Origin: Bacillota bacterium
Lineage (GTDB): Bacteria; Bacillota; UBA4882; UBA8346
Length of the DNA: 64,000 bases
NCBI GenBank assembly: GCA_023435565.1
Contig: JAEYRN010000029.1
Location: forward strand, 73,008-137,007
Direction: 5' to 3'
Numbering within the stretch: the stretch's first letter is position 1; every line of letters starts with the position of its first letter. Below the pieces are notes generated by a model. The model searched no databases. It had not been told where the DNA came from and was given only the letters and a program-made list of their open reading frames with translations. Below, piece by piece: positions 60,604 to 64,000 of this stretch. The translations under genes and the position numbers were made by a program.

Positions 60604-61383
60604 TTAGTCTTTTAAGGACATACCAAAGAGAACCTCTGCATTAGCCGACGTATGACGCATGATCGTTTCGCTAGGTTGTTCCAGAATATCAGCCAATTTC
60701 TCTCCAACTAATTTCACATTAGCCGGTTCATTACGTTTTCCCCTTAAAGGGTGGGGCGCCAGATAGGGAGAATCCGTTTCCACCAGTAATTTCTCCATAG
60801 GAATGACTTTAGCCGCTTCACGTAATTTTAAAGCATTTGTGAAGGTGAGTGGTCCGGCAAAAGAAATATGGAGGCCCAGCTGTAAAAATTCCAAGGCCAT
60901 CTCTCTACTCCCACTAAAACAATGCATCACACCGCCGGATTTGCTCACTTTCTCCCCGGCCAAAGTCTCAAATGTATCATGGTTGGCCTCGCGATTATGA
61001 ATAACAATCGGTTTATTATATTGCTTAGCGATGTTTATTTGTTCTATAAAGGCTTTAAGTTGATCTTCCTTGGACGAATAATTATAATGGTAGTCCAAAC
61101 CAATTTCCCCTACCGCGACTACTTTGGGCTCAACCAACAACTGCTCCAAATGATTTACGGTAACTTGGTCCCAAGTCTTTGCATCATGTGGATGAACCCC
61201 AACAGCTGCCCAAAGCATTTGATGTTGCGCAGCTAATTCAACAGCCTTAATAGACGAACCCAAATCAAAACCCGGGACCAAAATGGCCTTGATCCCAGCT
61301 TCCAACGCATTGTTAATCACCTGCTCCAAGTCATTTTCAAAAGCGGGGTCATTAAGATGGGCGTGGCTGTCAATCCAACTCAC
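60604..61383 (-). CDS. tatD: TatD-family metal-dependent hydrolase
   Basis: The 259-residue TIM-barrel nuclease shows WIDSHAHLND, AVGVHPHDAK, VAVGEIGLDYHYNY, VIHNREA, GVMHCFSGS and LVETDSPYLAPHPLRGKRNE. Homologues have 3'-5' DNase/deoxyribonuclease activity. It overlaps metG by 4 bp, a common bacterial gene order. Confidence 0.94.
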   Translation of the reverse strand: MSWIDSHAHLNDPAFENDLEQVINNALEAGIKAILVPGFDLGSSIKAVELAAQHQMLWAAVGVHPHDAKTWDQVTVNHLEQLLVEPKVVAVGEIGLDYHYNYSSKEDQLKAFIEQINIAKQYNKPIVIHNREANHDTFETLAGEKVSKSGGVMHCFSGSREMALEFLQLGLHISFAGPLTFTNALKLREAAKVIPMEKLLVETDSPYLAPHPLRGKRNEPANVKLVGEKLADILEQPSETIMRHTSANAEVLFGMSLKD

Positions 61384-63317
61384 TTTACTTTTGCCCCTTC
61401 CCCGATAATGGCTTCCGGTCGAATGACCGCCAGTTTACCCTCTTCATTTGAAGCCGCCAATAACATACCTTCAGAAAGCAAACCTCTTAGCTTTGCAGGT
61501 TTCAAATTGGCAACCACTACCACTTCTTTTCCCACCATCTGCTCAGCCGAATAATGTTGGGCTATTCCGGCCACTATTTGCCGCTGCTCATTATCAAGTT
61601 TGATCTGAAGTTTGAGAAGTTTATCGGAACCCTCTACTTTTTCAGCGGCTAATACTTTAGCGACCCGTAAATCAATTTTTGCGAATTCATCGATAGTAAT
61701 TTGATCAGCTTTAGCTTCCGACGGTTTTGGTTCATCTTTTTTAGGATCGGGTTGTTTCGAAACAACAGTTTCAACAACCGGTTTTTCTTCCTCAATCCGC
61801 GGGAAAATCGGTAGTCCCTTTTTAGTTTGAACTCCGGATTTCAACCCACCCCATTTTACGTTTTCGGCATAACTGAGCTCGATATTTTGAGAACCAATCC
61901 CCAATTGTTCTCTAATTTTAGCGGGTGTCTCCACTAAAAAAGGCTCAAGCAATACAGCAGTTACTCTTAATGTTTCGGCCATAGCATAAAGGACCGTTTT
62001 CAACCGTTCTTGCTTTTCCGGTTGTTTGGCCAAGGACCATGGAGCCGCCTCATCAATGTATTTGTTAGCCCTGGAAACCAGCTTAAAAATCGAAATTACC
62101 GCTTGATTAATCTCCAATTTTTCCATGGCAGTTTTTAATTCGGATACGCTTTCTTCCGCTTGCTTTATCAATTGGAAGTCTAAATCTTGATAACTTCCGG
62201 GAGTAGGGATGACTCCGCCATTAAATTTTTCAATCATCGATAAGGAACGATGTAATAGGTTCCCCAAATCATTAGCCAGATCCTGATTTATCCTAAGAAT
62301 TAGAGCTTCCTCTGAATAGTGACCGTCAGAACCGAAGGGAATTTCACGTAAAAGATAATAACGAATTGCATCCAAGCTGTACTTATCGATAAGTATCAAT
62401 GGATCAATAACATTTCCTTTTGATTTGGACATTTTGCCGCCATCTAATACCAACCATCCATGACCAAATATTTGTTTTGGTAGCGGTAAATCAAGAGCCA
62501 TTAAAAGGATGGGCCAAATTATTGTATGGAAACGAACAATTTCCTTCGCCATTAAATGAAGATCAGCCGGCCAGTACTTATCAAATTGAGGAGTTTGGTC
62601 CGGATATCCCAAAGCGCTAATATAGTTGGAAAGCGCATCTAACCATACATATACAACATGCTTCGAATCAAAAGGTACTTGAACTCCCCAATTAAATGTA
62701 GTCCTAGAAACACATAAATCCTCCAAACCTGGTTTGAGAAAATTGTTAACCATTTCATTTTTACGAGAAACAGGTAAAATAAACTCAGGATGTGCCTCGA
62801 TATGTTTCATTAAACGCTCTGCATACTTGGATACCCGAAAAAAATAACTCTCTTCTTTAACTAACTCGACTTCCCGCCCACAGTCAGGACATTTACCGTC
62901 TTGTAACTGACGTTCCAGCCAGAATGCTTCACAAGGAGTACAATACCAACCTTCATATTCGCTTTTATAAATGTCCCCCTGTTTATATAATTGCTCAAAA
63001 ATTGCTTGTACCGTAGTTTTATGTCGTAATTCGGTCGTGCGAATAAAATCATCGTTGCTAATCTTCAATTTTCGCCATAAGTTTTCAATATTAACTACAA
63101 TTTGGTCAACAAAAGCTTGAGGTGTCACTCCAGCCGATTCTGCTCGGCGCTGTATTTTCTGACCGTGTTCATCCGTACCAGTTAGAAACCAAACATCGTT
63201 ACCTATCTGACGATGATACCGAGCAAATGCATCGGCCACAACCGTTGTATAGGCATGACCGATATGTAAATTGTCGCTTGGATAATAAATCGGTGTAGTG
63301 ATATAAAACTTACTCAC
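61380..63317 (-). CDS. metG: Methionyl-tRNA synthetase
   Basis: The 645-residue class I synthetase has the HIGH motif NLHIGHAY, a zinc knuckle (CTPCEAFW, CPDCGREV), KMSKSKGNV and a C-terminal EMAP-II/Trbp111 tRNA-binding domain (FAKIDLRVAKVLAAEKVEGS) that mediates dimerisation. A linker of ~60 Lys/Pro/Glu-rich residues precedes the C-domain. It is controlled by the T-box leader upstream. Confidence 0.97.
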   Translation of the reverse strand: MSKFYITTPIYYPSDNLHIGHAYTTVVADAFARYHRQIGNDVWFLTGTDEHGQKIQRRAESAGVTPQAFVDQIVVNIENLWRKLKISNDDFIRTTELRHKTTVQAIFEQLYKQGDIYKSEYEGWYCTPCEAFWLERQLQDGKCPDCGREVELVKEESYFFRVSKYAERLMKHIEAHPEFILPVSRKNEMVNNFLKPGLEDLCVSRTTFNWGVQVPFDSKHVVYVWLDALSNYISALGYPDQTPQFDKYWPADLHLMAKEIVRFHTIIWPILLMALDLPLPKQIFGHGWLVLDGGKMSKSKGNVIDPLILIDKYSLDAIRYYLLREIPFGSDGHYSEEALILRINQDLANDLGNLLHRSLSMIEKFNGGVIPTPGSYQDLDFQLIKQAEESVSELKTAMEKLEINQAVISIFKLVSRANKYIDEAAPWSLAKQPEKQERLKTVLYAMAETLRVTAVLLEPFLVETPAKIREQLGIGSQNIELSYAENVKWGGLKSGVQTKKGLPIFPRIEEEKPVVETVVSKQPDPKKDEPKPSEAKADQITIDEFAKIDLRVAKVLAAEKVEGSDKLLKLQIKLDNEQRQIVAGIAQHYSAEQMVGKEVVVVANLKPAKLRGLLSEGMLLAASNEEGKLAVIRPEAIIGEGAKVK

Positions 63318-63462
63318 TCAAATCCCCTCCTAAATTTATAATTATTATTAAAACTTACAACCACCAATCCACTATAAATACATAATCCAAAAAAGTAACT
63401 TTCAAACCAACCCGTTCTTTCCGACTCCTAACTACTTTAACCCTACTTTTGCCTAAAAATAC

Positions 63463-63800
63463 AAAAAACCCCTCATCCCGCAGGGGACGAGAGGTTGCCT
63501 TCGTGGTACCACCCCAATTCTCCTCCAATACAATGTATGAGAGGACTTCCATGGTCTGATAACGCTAACCAAGCGACCGTTTATACTAATGTTCTTTGGT
63601 AAATTCAATATTTTAAAAACGTTTTTAAAATAATCACGAACGATTAGCGTGTTATTTTTCGAAACGCAAGTTTAAATTTGCCAAAGTAAAAATATCTTCC
63701 AAACGGCGACTCAGGAACCATTTTCCTTACCTGCTCCGGTCAGCTTTCAGCAAACGCCGACTCTCTTCTTTCGGTTTCAGCAAAGACTCTTTCCTTCATT
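63463..63800 (-). promoter_or_regulatory. Methionine T-box leader of metG
   Basis: The minus strand contains the T-box core GGGGTGGTACCACGAAGGC (63499-63516) and a terminator (CCTCTCGTCCC with GGGATGAGGGG, then TTTTTT; 63463-63494). Upstream lies a Stem I region with an apical GCTGAAAGCTGACCGGAGC and a candidate specifier ATG (63719-63721) in AAAATGGTTCC. Uncharged tRNA-Met would stabilise the antiterminator. The stretch between Stem I and the T-box is occupied by the palindrome described at 63572-63706. Confidence 0.9.
63572..63706. repeat. Large nested palindromic element, copy B, inside the T-box leader
   Basis: It aligns with 3490-3590: TTGGTAAATTCAAT...AAAATAATCACGAACGATT...CGTGTTATTTTT...AAATTTGCCAAAG. 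Arms CTTTGGTAAATT (63594-63605) and AATTTGCCAAAG pair with one G-U-type mismatch, and CCGTTT (about 63577) with AAACGG (about 63701) outside. Relative to copy A, TTGTT/AACAA became TTGGT/GCCAA, so both sides changed together. Confidence 0.8.
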
Positions 63801-63829
63801 GTTTTTTTAATAATTTCATGATTTCTTTT

Positions 63830-63858
63830 AATATAGCTACTAATTAAGAGTTTGTCAA
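63830..63858 (-). promoter_or_regulatory. Promoter of metG
   Basis: Minus strand: consensus TTGACA (63853-63858), 17-bp spacer, TATATT (63830-63835). It places the transcript start near 63823, just before the T-box Stem I. Confidence 0.8.
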
Positions 63859-63879
63859 GTATCATTAATCTACATTGTG

Positions 63880-64000
63880 TTTATTCTGTGATAATGTCAC
63901 CTTAAATTTATTCAGTGAAAATGTCACTGGTGTAAAATGGAAGGATGATATTATCAATGAGTCAGAAACAAAGAACACGATTGCATGTTGCTCATTGTTT
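63880..64000 (+). mobile_element. Left end of a probable insertion sequence
   Basis: Two direct repeats ATTCTGTGATAATGTCACC and ATTCAGTGAAAATGTCACT (about 63880-63929) resemble transposase-binding subterminal repeats. A plus-strand frame begins at ATG 63957 (MSQKQRTRLHVAHC) and runs off the window. This N-terminus resembles ISNCY/IS1202-type transposases that start M(S/T)QKxRxRLxV. GGAAGG lies 12 bases upstream. Partial, so the family is tentative. Confidence 0.55.

Noticed and set aside
63355..63552. Minus-strand 65-residue frame upstream of metG
   Set aside because: It spans the T-box core and terminator, which explain the sequence.

Overview
The window reads as chromosomal DNA of a low-GC, endospore-forming member of the Bacillota (Firmicutes). 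The evidence is two CotF-like spore coat proteins, a DacF-type D,D-carboxypeptidase, a 3D/G5 cell-wall protein, a T-box leader on metG, an FMN riboswitch on a rib operon, strong GGAGG ribosome binding sites and many TTG starts. I cannot name the genus from sequence alone. No rRNA, CRISPR array or complete prophage is visible. A probable insertion sequence begins at the right edge.

Layout. 1-4.4 kb: tail of an M48 protease, a DUF3795 protein, a peptidoglycan-binding protein, a DacF-like carboxypeptidase, a large nested palindrome and two coat proteins. 4.5-11 kb: a disaccharide utilisation locus, with a GH65 phosphorylase divergent from a binding protein and two permeases. 11-15.3 kb: a minus-strand run of small housekeeping and repair-type enzymes (NudC, 2H phosphoesterase, nitroreductase, VOC protein, Nudix) and a DUF2442/DUF4160 pair. 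15.3-27.1 kb: the accessory region. It holds single, AT-rich orphan genes on the minus strand, separated by mutually similar structured spacers (integron-cassette-like or group II intron-derived), two genes broken at homopolymers, and an array of twelve palindromes spaced exactly 21 bp apart. 27.1-32 kb: dispersed repeats, tRNA-Glu and tRNA-Lys, purA, a LysR regulator, a candidate four-way-junction RNA and an M23 peptidase.

32-46.9 kb: an ABC exporter with an unusual external loop, the ribD-ribE-ribBA-ribH operon under an FMN riboswitch, a CDF cation transporter overlapping murD, a PAP2 phosphatase, a GH10 xylanase, an aminotransferase, a lone ArsR C-terminal domain, deoC and a PrsW-like protease. 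46.9-56.6 kb: two minus-strand uptake operons, a BMP-type nucleoside ABC transporter that fits with deoC, and a complete branched-chain amino acid livKHMGF system. 57-64 kb: a flavoprotein/nitroreductase/cyclase cluster, a 3D-domain protein, a TatD-associated radical SAM protein, tatD and metG with its T-box leader. A second copy of the nested palindrome sits inside that leader.

The most interesting signals are non-coding. They are the 21-bp-phased palindrome array (21710-21950), in which variants keep their dyad symmetry; the nested palindrome present both at 3446-3632 and inside the metG T-box leader, with compensatory base changes; the four-stem RNA candidate at 30603-30718; and the shared spacer modules between 16.0 and 20.8 kb.
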